Assembly (NCBI GenBank): GCA_032622095.1
Contig: CP136063.1
Coordinates: 37,858,106 to 37,922,105 of the forward strand
DNA: 64,000 bases
DNA from: Siphonodentalium dalli
Taxonomy: Eukaryota > Mollusca > Scaphopoda > Gadilida > Siphonodentaliidae
Direction: 5' to 3'
The notes beneath the pieces were generated by a model. The model did not search any database, was not told the DNA's origin, and saw nothing but the letters and a program-made list of their open reading frames with translations. Made by a program: the position numbers and the translations under genes. Numbering within the stretch: the stretch's first letter is position 1; each line of letters begins with the position of its first letter. Below are positions 40,126-51,117 of this stretch, piece by piece.

Positions 40126-40609
40126 AAAAATATATTCCCAAGTCCAATTCGATAAGGAGATTCACTACTGCACAGATCCACGGATCGCCCGAGTGGCCGT
40201 CTTTCCAGTCAAATGTTATTACATCACCCCATCGCAGCTCCAATGGAACTGCAAAAACCATCGTCCTCTTATCTCTCTCACTAGATATTTTTGATCCGTG
40301 GTCTGTCTTTTTGCCGTTTATGACCACAATTGCGGCAAAGCCACTATTAGTGGGAGATGCGGACAAGCCCATTCGTATTATTTTACCATTCGCTAGCATG
40401 GGGTGTCCACACAACACATCTCCAGTAGCCGAGTTCCTCATGGTGAACGGCAGATCACCACCCCTTCCAAGTAAACCACTCCATGTGACGCTGCCACTAT
40501 ATGCTGCCCATATAGTAATCAGGGCACTACCCGGTGGAGTACCAGTTGTTACTTCGTAACCGGAAGTCTCACTAAGTGTGGAGCACTCTATAGGGCCGTA
40601 GACGCTCAT
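40126..40609 (-). CDS. Probable element-A structural protein, function unknown
   Basis: The minus frame opens at the ATG at 40609, which overlaps the stop of the preceding gene as ATGA. It continues for about 160 codons without a break before running into AT-rich sequence with hydrophobic residues. The composition (alternating beta-prone residues with Gly, Thr, Ser and few charges, e.g. GSALITIWAAYSGSV, GFAAIVVINGK, GDVITFDWKDGHSG) suggests a beta-sandwich such as a fibre or penton-like protein. No specific family is recognised. The true C-terminus may be near 40140 at NLLIELDL, the rest to 40073 being read-through after decay. It is one of the few element-A frames without an obvious internal break. 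Confidence 0.5.
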
Positions 40610-41313
40610 CGTATCTCTAGTGCCACGGTGATCGGTAGGTCGCTATTCAGACGTGCACCACTATCATCACGGACAACTAACTTCAATTCACAAATTGTTC
40701 CGCGTGCACTGAAGACGTTTGAACTCAGCATGTTCGACTCGGAGGGTGCCGATGCCAACAAATGAGTTTCCATGAGGTTGGACGGAGCCCCATCTATAAC
40801 CGGAACAAGAACTATTTATCTGCTCCAAGTGCAGATGAAGCATTATTATGGATGCAAAGTTGGCGGGCCGGTCCCCAGTATATGTGCCCGTAGGGAGCCA
40901 CTGGCCATTTAAACCGTCGTCCAATCCGAGTAAGGACAACATTCCATCTGTCAATAAGACCTCCTGTCCATCATCCAAAGTTAGAGTTACCAAACCACTA
41001 ACTTTGCTCACCGTCAGTATGGTGTCGCTGTTTTCATCTACAAGGTCCCTTATCTGTATGAAGGGAGGAAGCCCCGGAGGAATGGCTATTTCTTTAATTC
41101 CGCTACGATCTCGGGCATGCTTGTCGTAGCTATCGCGGTATGTGAGCTCAAAGCAGCCTTCCACGAAAACTACTCCCCAATGTTTGTGTTGTACCACCCA
41201 ACCGTATAAGTGATGGAACCGAGGCCAACTCGTAAATCCCCACTGCGGTTGTCAATGTATTGGAGGAGGTCCACCGACTCGCCTTTTTGGACATGTGTGA
41301 GTGTTATGAACAT
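40606..41313 (-). pseudogene. Probable element-A minor structural protein, broken
   Basis: Starts at the ATG at 41313 with a beta-rich N-terminus (MFITLTHVQKGESVDLLQYI...). It shifts frame near 41190, continues through a long middle frame (40688-41190: RDLVDENSDTILTVSKVSG, LTLDDGQEVLLTDG), shifts again near 40750 and ends at TGA 40606 after SDLPITVALEIR. The reconstructed size is about 235 codons. The next gene's ATG overlaps this stop, so the two are probably co-transcribed. Position and composition suggest a minor capsid or penton-type protein, but this is inference only. Confidence 0.45.
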
Positions 41314-41339
41314 ACCTATAGCGAATTACGTGAGACTCT

Positions 41340-41400
41340 GTCACAATATATGTATACACGTATACAATATATTTATATACAATATAATAATGACGAATAA
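41340..41400. promoter_or_regulatory. AT-rich probable divergent promoter region
   Basis: 'atatgtatacacgtatacaa' followed by 'tatatttatatac' lies between the minus gene starting at 41313 and plus-strand coding beginning near 41515. TATA-like blocks occur in both directions. Confidence 0.35.
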
Positions 41401-41514
41401 GGCTTTCCGTTTTAATAGCGGGGTTAAGTACAGGACCGGTTGAGTATTCAACCCCAAAGATGACAGAGAGCTAACACGTTCCAATATCCAAATACATACA
41501 TATCTATCCGCGGG

Positions 41515-41960
41515 CCCCTTTCAAGCTGCGTTTTCTGACGTGTTTAAAAAAAACTGCCGCCCAAAGTCGAGTCCGACAAGCTAGTACAGGCACGGAGCGG
41601 CAGCCCGATGCAGTTTTTGGCAGAATCAGCTCAATTTCGCCGTCTGGTATGCAACAACAGGTTGTGGTGTGTCTGCACGAGATCATTTGTCTGTCCGTGG
41701 CGGAAAAACCCGATGTTCCAGTGGCTCTGCATGATCCTCGATGAATTGAAGGCTCCACTACCCCAAGATACAGCCTGTGACGCTTCTAACAACCCGTATG
41801 ACCGACGGGCGTACGAACTAATTTGCAGTGAGTTCAGTTTGTCTGCACACACCGATCGGCACGTGAAAGGCTAAAACCACGGATTGGACCTACAATTGGT
41901 GGACGAACAACGGACCTCACCCTGTCTCGTCGGATGGGACATACTATCCCCGTGGAATGT
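41515..41960 (+). pseudogene. Element-A hypothetical gene, heavily decayed
   Basis: Plus-strand coding-like segments in changing phases: a basic N-terminus (RFLTCLKK), then VVVCLHEIICLSVAEKPDVP, then YDRRAYELICSEFSLSAHTD. At least three frameshifts are needed to join them. The last phase overlaps the beginning of the next plus gene. No domain is recognised. The opposite-strand frames here look less protein-like. Confidence 0.35.
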
Positions 41961-42372
41961 CATTCAGAAAAGAGACAACAAATTAGGTCTTACGCGTATA
42001 CTTCATCAAAGAGGACTCGGATGGTGCAGATAACGCTGGAGAACCTTCATCCTGGACAAGTCGCAAGGGTTCACGCAGCCGGGGGTTCAAAGGCTGAACG
42101 ATAGTATCAGGAACTACGTGTGGGCAATCCTAGGGGCGCAAGCTCAGACAAGAACACAGATTCTTGGGCCAGGGACAGCCTTTGACGCTCAGAAGCAGTT
42201 CTTAGCTAACGCGGACGATGCAATTTCATCCCCCGTGGATCTCCCCTCGGCGATCAAGCGATATCAGGATGTCCTACAGTACGCCAACTCCGATGTCAAC
42301 TTTGTCTGTGGGACTGGGCTTTACATGGCCCCCGGCGACATGCTACTCCGTATAAGCAAAGTGACATGGTAA
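41890..42372 (+). pseudogene. Element-A hypothetical gene, broken
   Basis: Coding-like sequence begins near 41892 with TYNWWTNNGPHPVSSDGTYY, meets a stop at about 41983 and continues as VLRVYFIKEDSDGADNAGEP. It then shifts frame near 42065 into a long intact part (NDSIRNYVWAILGAQAQ... to SKVTW) ending TAA at 42372. Total size is about 160 codons. The preserved last 85 codons are largely helical. The family is unknown. It converges on the minus gene ending nearby. Confidence 0.45.
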
Positions 42373-42394
42373 AACAACTAGATCGTTATTGCTA

Positions 42395-43476
42395 CACAAG
42401 ACCAATCTCTGGGTGAATTTACAGACCGTAACAGAGCAGAGTCCCCACCAGTCAGCGCAAGCACAAGGGTCGAGATTGCCAACCAGTCGCTGCGAGTATA
42501 GAAGCAATTGTAACCCCCTGAATAGTGTGCGAATGCGCTCGGCTAGTGTCGTGTCTTCGTTGAGAACCCGGCCAATCGTCTCTTTGACGCGGTTGATTTG
42601 ATATCGTAGAGCATCCCTGGTCGTCGCGGCGGCATCCAGGCGTGAGGTCCGTTCATCTTCTATGTTACGCAATCGCTCAGCGATGCGGCGCCTGGTATTC
42701 TCATCGACAGCGCCACTGTCTGCCTCTACCAGTTTCCGCTTTTCCACTGCGATGTGCTCACCCAACGCGGATAGTTTGACTAGGTTGTTGGTCAACTCAC
42801 ATCGAATGATCTGCATTGCCTTGTCCAGCCCCCAAGCTCGCGGAGGTTTAGTGGGTGGTCATGCATAGTCCCGAGGATCTCTTCAATGTCCCCGTCCGTG
42901 AAGGATGTCTCCATTCGCCCTACCACGTCCGATGCATTTTTTTGCAGTTTGCCCCAGGTCATGCAGCACTACACGCTCTGAAGCAGCAGCTACACCGCCG
43001 AGTTTACCCATTGCTGTCTGGAGGGCTGTGATTGCCTTTGATCGCGCACACCCCTTCCTTATGGGTGCCAGTCAGCAAATCCCTAGTCTTCTCGGATTGC
43101 CGCAGTTCCACCCCGCCGACCGGCTGTCGTCGACAACGTTCGGGACTCACTGGTACAAGAGTTTGCGAGAATGATATCGGGATAGGCATTTAATCGGAGC
43201 TGTCCGCGTAGGTCGATCTCAAATTTTGAGATGTCGCGGCCAAGAGCTGGTATTCGTCCCCTTCTGGTGAGGGTACCATAAAAGTCATCAACATTCGACT
43301 GCAGGAGTTCTTGCTGTAGTTGTTGCAGCCTGGCTGAATCTATGTTGCTGGTGCGGGTACCCATGCCAGTCGGGTCGTCCGGCTCAATGAGTGGTATTGT
43401 TTCATCTTGAGGATCAAGAGGATCCTCATCGGCTCTGATATCAGGATAATATGTGGGGATTATCAAAGTCTGCCAT
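42395..43476 (-). pseudogene. Element-A protein: acidic head, coiled coil, C-terminal membrane helix; broken
   Basis: Read from the ATG at 43476 with an immediate frame change. An acidic proline-rich head follows (DEDPLDPQDETIPLIEPDD), then a soluble region to about 43090 and a break with several phase changes. Next is a long charged helix (42520-42816) with heptad-like character (ENTRRRIAERLRNIEDERTS, INRVKETIGRVLNEDTT). Near 42500 two phases together spell a hydrophobic helix (TIASILAA, LAISTLVLAL), so the product would be a long tail-anchored coiled-coil protein of roughly 340 codons. The function is unknown; a virion-associated membrane protein is possible. Confidence 0.5.
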
Positions 43477-43499
43477 AATCTATTGACAGTAAATTATGC

Positions 43500-43525
43500 A
43501 TTTATATATTACACTTTGTATATAT
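43500..43525 (-). promoter_or_regulatory. CAAAGT motif upstream of the 43476 gene
   Basis: On the minus strand TACAAAGTGTAATATATAA lies about 30 bp before the ATG at 43476, a one-insertion variant of the motif seen at other element-A genes. Confidence 0.4.
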
Positions 43526-45713
43526 ACTAGCAGGGTTACCCGGCGTTGTCCAGGTTAATGCGATGAGAAACCCTCTGTATGCTGTGGATATTTGTTGGGG
43601 ATAGAGAATGCTCTTGCTTAAAAGTGTTATACGTTTTCTCATAAATTGTATATTCAAATAGCATCATAAAACATGATTATTACAGTCATGGGATATAAGT
43701 AGTGGCTCACCTTGTCAATTGTCATTCTGTTTGTCGCGATTAATCCGTTCCAACAATAATGAAGTATGTATTTATTTACAACTGCGTATACATTAGACGT
43801 TATGCTATGATACATGAACTTCATAAACACATTAGTTCGATAAAAGATGATAATTGGGTTTTAAATATTGAGATGTATCAATCAATTTAGTGGGTTGGAC
43901 TAAATTCTTGAAGACACCTGGCTATCTCCATGAAGATACAGATGTTTCAAAGACATTTCCAAGTGCTCCTCTGTTCATGGTGCTATATATTGGCTAAATA
44001 TTCTCAGTTTAAACGAAATGTTGATGCGCATCTATATTAGCTACATGTGCCAGACACAGATCGAGATTTTGAGTTGCTTATGTCAGTCGATGAGTCTGTT
44101 ATAGAACCCTTGTCAGATGTGAAGTATGGGGAGGATCCTGAAAAGTGTTATGCTACTAACTGCATTTTCTTGTATATCAGAAGAAACTATATTTGACTGC
44201 ACACTGTGACCACTATTTTTGAACAGGCCTTCCATATCTCTTGACAAATTGTAACTTTTTGTGGAAACTGTATAGAATGGAACATACTCAATTTTGTTAT
44301 AATATATATGCAATCCTCTGACGGTTCGGGGTCTATCAGTTTGCACGAATATATGTATCTCTTCAATATAATGATAAATATACGTTTAATGCTTCTTCTA
44401 TGTATATCTTTTTGCTAGCTCATTTTGTGAACGCCCTGATTACTATTTCCATATAAGTATGCCAGTTAAGAAGATATAATTGTTCAAGTGACTTCAGTGG
44501 GTCACCATATGTCGGGATTGTGAAATGTGAACGTCCAAAACTACTTAAAATGATATGGAGATGGCCTGGGTTACTGTATATAAATTATATGTGGATACAG
44601 ACGAATATCAATCTTATCAATGATAGTGCATATCCGCTCCCCATCCGCGACGCAAACGACACCAAATGTGACTTAATTCATGGTATATCATTAGAGAAAA
44701 ACGTGTATGAATTCGTTGGAAATTGGTGCCAAATACATTTGTACCAGCGTTTACCTATTTGGACATATTTAAACAACTCCCATTAGACTCATGGGTGCAT
44801 GATATACAGGCGATGATTATATATATGTTTGGTGGTAATCAGCAACTGAACAAATTCTGAGAATAGTTATGACCCATATCTCTCATCCAACCGACAGCAA
44901 TTTGACGTCTTTAAATCACACGATGATATTCCTCGTATCATAGAGAAGAATAATATATCAATTTGGTGGAAATCTGGGCTAAAATAGTTTATTAAATCAA
45001 TTGTTGATGCAACGTTGACTCGAACAACGCCATATTGCGAAGGTGATTATGTATTGGTTTGGTGTAAATCGGCGACAAAACACACGATTAGATTCCTCGT
45101 ATCTTGGATAAGAACGTGTAGCAATTTGGTAAAAATTGGCGCAAAAAAAATGTGCATCAATTTTGGTGCCCCTGTCCCTTTCAATGCAACCCTGACTCGA
45201 ATGAGGCCACATTTGACATATATAAGCAACACCATTAGACTCCTCATACCATGGGGATGATTTTGTATAATTGTGGTCGCAATCGGCGACTAAACCAATT
45301 ATTAACAGATTTAGTGCCCACCACCTCCCAATCTCTCAACCAAAAGACAACAATTTGGCGTTGTTAAAGCGCACAATTTGGTTCCTTGTATAATGAAGAA
45401 GAATATATATCAATTTGGTGGAGATCGGCGCTAAAATTGGTTTTTAAATTTTGATGCCCCTCTTCCCTTCCGTGCATCCCTGACTCGAACGACGCCACTT
45501 TTAAACCACACCGTTGGTTTTTTCATATCATGGGAATGATTATATATAAGTTTGATGGAAATCGGCGACAGAAAAAAAAACTGCCCCTCTCCCTTCCGCG
45601 CACCCCTGACGCGAACGGCGCGACTTTTGCCATATTTTAACCACACCATTAGATTCCTCATATCATGGGGATTATTATGTATAAGTTTGGTGGAAATCGG
45701 CGACATTTTTGTT

Positions 45714-45745
<32 letters not shown>

Positions 45746-45940
45746 TTACTGCCCCTGACAACAACGGTGTCACTTTAGAAAATTCTACCCCCGACCATTA
45801 TCTTTCTCGTAAAAAGCTACTCCTAGTAGACCCCTTTGGCATCATCTAGATGGTCCCCTGTGAATTTCTATAGAACACAGACAGAGAGACAGACATTCGC
45901 AAATATAGATATAGATATATGTATATATATAATTGAAGGT
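43520..45940. repeat. About 2.4-kb repeat insertion in element A with about 138-bp tandem units
   Basis: The left edge has 'gcagggttacccggcgttgt' near 43530 and the right edge 'agacagagagacagacattc' near 45883 followed by 'atagatatagatata'. These edge types resemble a dispersed invertebrate repeat known to me only by appearance. From about 44960 to 45780, 'tttggtggaaatcggcgac' with 'cccttccgcgcacccctgac' and 'ttagattcctcatatcatgg' recur about every 138 bp, six to eight times. A run of 28 C lies at 45717-45744. No coding capacity is seen. It separates the minus gene at 43476 from the capsid gene at 46031. Confidence 0.5.
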
Positions 45941-46030
45941 AAACCAGCTTCATTTAATATATATTGTATACGTGTATTTACATACATGTAAGTATATATA
46001 TCACAGTTTCTGAATTGCTGCAGACACAAC

Positions 46031-46895
46031 ATGGCGGCAAGTCAGTACGGATGCAAACTCAATCCATATCGCAGCCTGCGGGACCCCCTTCGGGGTCAAA
46101 GGCACCAGACAGTCTGTTGTTATTACAAACAATCCCAGCACGATTGGGCCAAACAACAGCTGCTTCGGAGGTTTCCCAACCTCGGCCCCAATGACGTAAT
46201 AGTTCCCGAGACAGTGGGCCTGGCATTTACAATCACGCTGACCTCCAAGGATGCAAACAGAACTGTGCATGGTGCAGAACCTGGGCCGGGCTATTGTGAA
46301 AAATACCACGATCAAGATCAGCGGGAATGAGGTCAACTCGATCGACGACTCCGATGTTCTCTACTGCTACCTAGACATGTGGAAGACCACACATGATAGA
46401 GAAAATGCGCAGTATCAGGGAATCGATGAGGTTGCCAACCAAAATACGACAAAAATACGCTTAAAGGCAGGAGACAAAGACAATGCCGTAGCGAAAGACA
46501 AGGCTATCGCGAAAGCCTACAAGAATCGCTATTACATCCCGCTGGAATTTGAACTATTGGAGAGTCAAGTGCCCTTCTACCAAAGTACACTCGGGGACCG
46601 ACTCGAGTACGAGCTAACTTTCAATGACTTCAGCCGGGTGATCAAGGCTACCGATGCCGAGTCCGAATACGCCATCGCCAACATCAGCTGGAGTTTGACA
46701 AGGTTACCCAGCCTGACCTGGCCCATATGATCCGCAGCCAGCATGCAGGCCGCGTCGCAATACTTTATGACCGCATCCACCGCCACCGCAAAATAGTTAC
46801 AAACTAAAAAGAAACTCTAATGAATATCAACCCCAACGTCCCGAGTCGGAGTATGAAAGGCATCTTGTTCCTCTTCGAAGCGGTCAGAGATCCGT
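46031..46895 (+). pseudogene. Major capsid protein of element A, 5' part
   Basis: The first two thirds of the capsid gene. The readable frames contain PNDVIVPETVGLAFTITLTS near 46190-46250, then the long open part 46275-46690 with NLGRAIVKNTTIKISGNEV, YRYYIP-type and GDRLEYELTFNDFSR segments. This beta-rich pattern is typical of the double-jelly-roll capsid family of Maverick/adintovirus-type elements, which builds the icosahedral shell. It is broken by frame changes near 46040, 46267 and 46690 and a TAA at 46805-46807. It is cut at 46895 by element B; the 3' part resumes at 60796 in the phase expected if one copy of the 6-bp duplication is removed. Confidence 0.75.
46890..46895. repeat. 6-bp target-site duplication, left copy (ATCCGT)
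   Basis: ATCCGT immediately precedes the first base of element B (AGCAGCATG...) and is repeated exactly at 60790-60795 after its last base. Six-base duplications are the signature of Maverick/Polinton integrases. Confidence 0.9.
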
Positions 46896-46939
46896 AGCAG
46901 CATGTATGTGACTGGGGGGGCAATTTCATATGGGACCCC

Positions 46940-47037
46940 TTTTCCTATAGGTCTATGGCTCCATAGTATGGCAACGCCCCCTTTCCTATGCTTTGTATGT
47001 GTCTATGGCCCCATAGTATGGCAACGCCCCCCTTATT
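46940..47037 (+). repeat. Subterminal direct repeats of element B, left
   Basis: Two copies of a roughly 32-bp unit, 'gtctatggctccatagtatg' then 'gcaacgcccc', at about 46950 and 47010. Each contains the small palindrome TATGG-C(T/C)-CCATA. The mirror pair is in the right arm at 60650-60740. They are candidate binding sites for the enzyme that recognises the element ends. Confidence 0.6.
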
Positions 47038-47075
47038 AATTATTATATATCGCTCCTCCTTCCTTCCCATGTAAT

Positions 47076-47150
47076 TTCTGGAACATTTTTTTTTCTGGAA
47101 CAATCTGGAACAATCTGGAACAATTTGTTGTTTCTGGAAAATTCTATTTT
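47076..47150 (+). repeat. Iterated CTGGAACAAT motif, left arm
   Basis: 'tctggaaca' is repeated six times within 75 bp, partly as exact 11-bp steps. The mirrored 'tgttccaga' series is at 60545-60610. The regular spacing of about one helical turn suggests a protein-binding array. Confidence 0.5.
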
Positions 47151-48200
47151 TTTCTAGTAAAATCCATAATGTATTCGTGTAATAAAATTCATACTTGTCT
47201 ACGGCCTCTTTAAAATTATATAACTGTAAAGTCCCAATGTTAATTTCACACGGTACACACATTGGGTATCATAGCATCTATCTATTTACCGTTCTCCACG
47301 CATAGAATATAGGCAGTTAAAATCATTTATTTTTGTTTTCTACAACATTCTAGTAAATCCATAATGTATTCGTGTAAGACAATTCATACTTGTATATGGC
47401 CGTTTAAACTAACAATGCTGAAGGCAGACGCACCTTTGTCTGTTAATTAACTTCTAAGCACATTGTATTATGCACCTGCTGCTGGGCACAGAGCTCTCAA
47501 GCTAATAACACAACATATAACCATGTCTGGTTCTGAACACGTGGGAATAAAGCGGTCAAAAAGATTTGGCATACCACTAGGTTATAAATCGAACTATCAG
47601 GAATCAATTAAACTGCACTAGGGTTAAAACATGTCAATGTCTAATAAAGTAAATCACAGTGATATGTTTTCATATACAACACTGGCCACACACTTTCTCG
47701 AAGCTTCGTAATTAAACACACGTTTAAGTCATTAACTGCCACGATACAGATAACGACAGCATCTCTCTACATATTGAATATTCTCCGAACCTGTAAGCGA
47801 GAGCTATGCAAATATGGGTGTTTAATCTGTCATTACTTTGCTGAACGTATAAGACCACCATTTCATACATTCCCCTATTTATATTACATAAAGCACAACT
47901 TTTCTCATCCGACTACATATATGACTCAATGTGGACCGAAAACCAGACGTGTTACCATCTTACGCCATAGGCATACTCATAGATCCATTGCATAGTGGCC
48001 AAAAACATTCGACTTCCATATTGGAGGTTATACCGAAGCATTTTCACAGATGCACACTCAACAGGTCAGAATGGTAAAGCAATCTCTTTGAATCCCCATT
48101 AATAACTAATTAAAATATCTTTCCTGTTTGTTTCTGCGCTATAACCTTTCATAGTACAGTCTTATGTGCACCCACGCTATGACATCATTAAAGGGGGACA
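47150..48200. other. Element B arm, non-coding
   Basis: AT-rich. 'tctagtaaaatccataatgt' with 'gtattcgtgtaa' occurs near 47155 and again near 47350, a 195-bp-spaced direct repeat. A 73-codon frame at 47774-47995 and its mirror at 59717-59938 have no recognisable domain and are not called. Confidence 0.45.
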
Positions 48201-48419
48201 CTGCACTCACGGTGGGTAATATTAAAAGGGTAATCTCGGTATGTGCAAGTTAAGGGGAACACAATGCACTCTAAAGGGACACATGCACGGCACTCATTAT
48301 GAATGAATGTTAAACGACAACAAAATTGTAATTGGCCACTTACCTTCAAGTTAGATGTCACAAATTATGCATGTACATTCGATGCACGAATCAACACTGT
48401 AGGAAATGAAGGTATTGAT

Positions 48420-50800
48420 TTGTTATTACTTCAGAAATGGTTCATATAGCATACAAAGCATTTGGGTCACATACCTTAAAGGTACATGGCTTCTGTGCAA
48501 GGGTGTTTGTGAATAGATTTAAAATGAGCATATGTGACCATCACTTCATAAATTTACCTATCTATCCATCTTAAAGCATTTATGAAAAATGTAGGGACAC
48601 CAAGCATTATACATTTTCACAAACAGATGGGCACTAAACAGACCAGCGAGGAACTTGCTCTCACAAAAGCTAATAACACATCATCTATCCATTTCTGAAA
48701 AATTCTTGGCCCGTGTGAGTTAGCAGAAAAGCGTATTAAACTCGAAGCAGCCAATACTAATTATACAACATATGCTTACAGAGCATAACCCATGCAATTT
48801 AATTCTCACAAAAGTTATACAGCGAGCGGCATGAACCCTGAATACATACTGACTCCCCATTATGTATCCCTCCTAATGGTCAACTGTTATGGTACAATTG
48901 ATTAAATCATCACTAACATTAGTTAAGCTTTTTCTCTAAATACCCCTTTAATATCTGTAATCGAACTATTAGGAGTCAATCAACGCCTTGTCAATAGATA
49001 TTTGAACATTTCACATAAAGTAAATCCTACACACAATTTCTCGAAGCTTCGTAATTAAACACATGTTTAAGTCATTTAATGCCACGATACGTCTGTCATT
49101 CAAATGCATGCTCTAATGGCTTCTGCATCTGTGGAGACTGAGAGATAAACAAAATTAATGTTTCTGTAGAAATTAAGGTTTTCTAGTGTGTCACTACTTC
49201 AGATATGGTTCAAATAGCATACAAATCACCGCATTTTGGTCACATACCTTAAAGGTACACGTCATTTATGCATTTAAACCTAATTCCGCGTATACATCAA
49301 TCATCTCTTTATTTTCCAAATAGTTTGAATGTACCTAGTTTTAACAAAGATTTATGCAATCTACATGCTTTCATTCAAATAAAATTTACGAAATGTATGT
49401 TAAACGACAACAACATTGTAACAGACTGGCCACTTACCTTCAATTTATAGGTCATATTAGCCTGTACATTTATGGGAGACAGACATACATAATATAATGC
49501 ATTGGCACAGTGTTACTGATAATAATAAGGTGTCATTACTTCAGAAATGGTTCATATAGCATACTATTGCACCCGTGGTCACATACATTAAATGAACACG
49601 TCACTTAAGCATTTAAACATAACTCAGTGTATCTATCGATAAAACGCTCTTTATTTTCAAAATTTGTCTGAATTGTACTAAATTTACATTTAAAATCAAG
49701 CATTTAAACCTAATTCCGTCTATCCGTAAATAAAACACACTCTTTATTTTCAAAATTTGTCTTAATGTCCATCGTTTACTAAATTTATATGTAAAATTAA
49801 GCATTTAAACATAATTCATCGTATCCATAAATAAAAAACGCTCTTTATTTTCAAAAACGTCCATAGTTTTAACAAAGATTTTTGCAATCTACATGCTTTC
49901 ATTCATATAAAATTACCCCGTGTGTGTTAGACAACAACATTATAACATATTGGCTTTCAAGTTACATATGCATGTACATTCGATGCACGAGGCAACATTG
50001 TAGGAAATGAAGGTATTGATGTGTCATTACTTCAGAAATTGTTCATACAATTGACCGTATTTTGATCACATACCTTAAAGGTACACGTCACTTTGTCTAT
50101 AATCAGACAATACATTACACGTAGGGTTAAACATGTCCATCGTAGTAAGCTTATTTACTTCAGAAATGGTTCCAATAGCATACTATTGCACCCGTGGTCA
50201 CATACCTTAAAGGAACACGTCACTTAGGCATTTAAACATAACTCAGTGTATCTATCAATAAAACGCTCTTTATTTTCAAAATTTGTCTTAATTGTACTAA
50301 ATTTACATTTAAAATCAAGCATTTAAACCTAATTCCGTCTATCCGTAAATAAAACACACTCTTTATTTTCAAAATTTGTCTTAATGTCCATCGTTTACTA
50401 AATTTATATTTAAAATTAAGCATTTAAACATAATTCATCGTATCCATAAATAAAAAACGCTCTTTATTTTCCAAAACGTCCATAGTTTTAACAAAGATTT
50501 TTGCAATCTACATGCTTTCATTCATATAAAATTACCCCGTGTGTGTTAGACAACAACATTATAACATATTGGCTTTCAAGTTACATATGCATGTACATTC
50601 GATGCACGAGGCAACATTGTAGGAAATGAAGGTATTGATGTGTCATTACTTCAGAAATTGTTCATACAATTGACCGTATTTTGATCACATACCTTAAAGG
50701 TACACGTTACTTTTGTCTATAATCACACAAAACATTACACGTAGGGTTCAACATGTCCATCGTAGTAAGCTTATTTACTTCAGAAATTGGTTCCAATAAC
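48420..50800 (+). repeat. Reiterated block array in left arm
   Basis: The phrase 'tacttcagaaatggttc' with 'catagcatac' and then 'cataccttaaaggtacacgt' recurs about seven times (near 48425, 49193, 49530, 50025, 50157, 50645 and 50775). The interval 49590-50160 is largely repeated at 50210-50790 with a 619-bp period, as shown by two copies of the same 63-codon frame. 'ctctttattttcaaaa' is repeated many times. The mirrored array is at 56940-59290. Confidence 0.75.
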
Positions 50801-50973
50801 AGCGTCTGCGAACGCCACACCTGGTTGTACCGGGTGCCAATGATGTACCCACGCATCTCAAACAATGGGATGCCTATTAATTTATTCTGACCACACGTGT
50901 CTGGACAGCGTTCCAATGAAGGAATTCTGAAAAAGCTATTGTTAGAGAAAGAAATGACGCAGTGCCAACTCAT
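50707..50973 (-). CDS. Small open frame divergent from PC4 gene (left arm)
   Basis: An 88-codon minus frame starting 144 bp upstream of, and divergent from, the PC4-like gene. It has a Cys-containing segment (LERCPDTCGQNKLIGIPLFE). Its last 25 codons fall in the reiterated array, which argues against it. The copy at 56741-57007 has an identical translation, but the arms are nearly identical anyway. No domain is recognised. Confidence 0.2.
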   Translation of the reverse strand: MSWHCVISFSNNSFFRIPSLERCPDTCGQNKLIGIPLFEMRGYIIGTRYNQVWRSQTLLLEPISEVNKLTTMDMLNPTCNVLCDYRQK

Positions 50974-51117
50974 ACATATTGTGTATATATTTCTAGTGAT
51001 TCTGATTGGCTAATAATATATGGAGCAGCATAGCGTTCACAACGCTATCTGGTTTTCCTATGAATAATGTGATCATGTCATTTTGAGGCACTTTCTGAAA
51101 CTACCCGCTACATAAAC

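Noticed and set aside
45717-45744. C-homopolymer as functional G-quadruplex or i-motif
   Set aside because: A simple homopolymer within a tandem repeat; no positional evidence of function.
49613-50423. Duplicated 63-codon frames in the arms
   Set aside because: Translations of the reiterated non-coding block; repetition explains their conservation.
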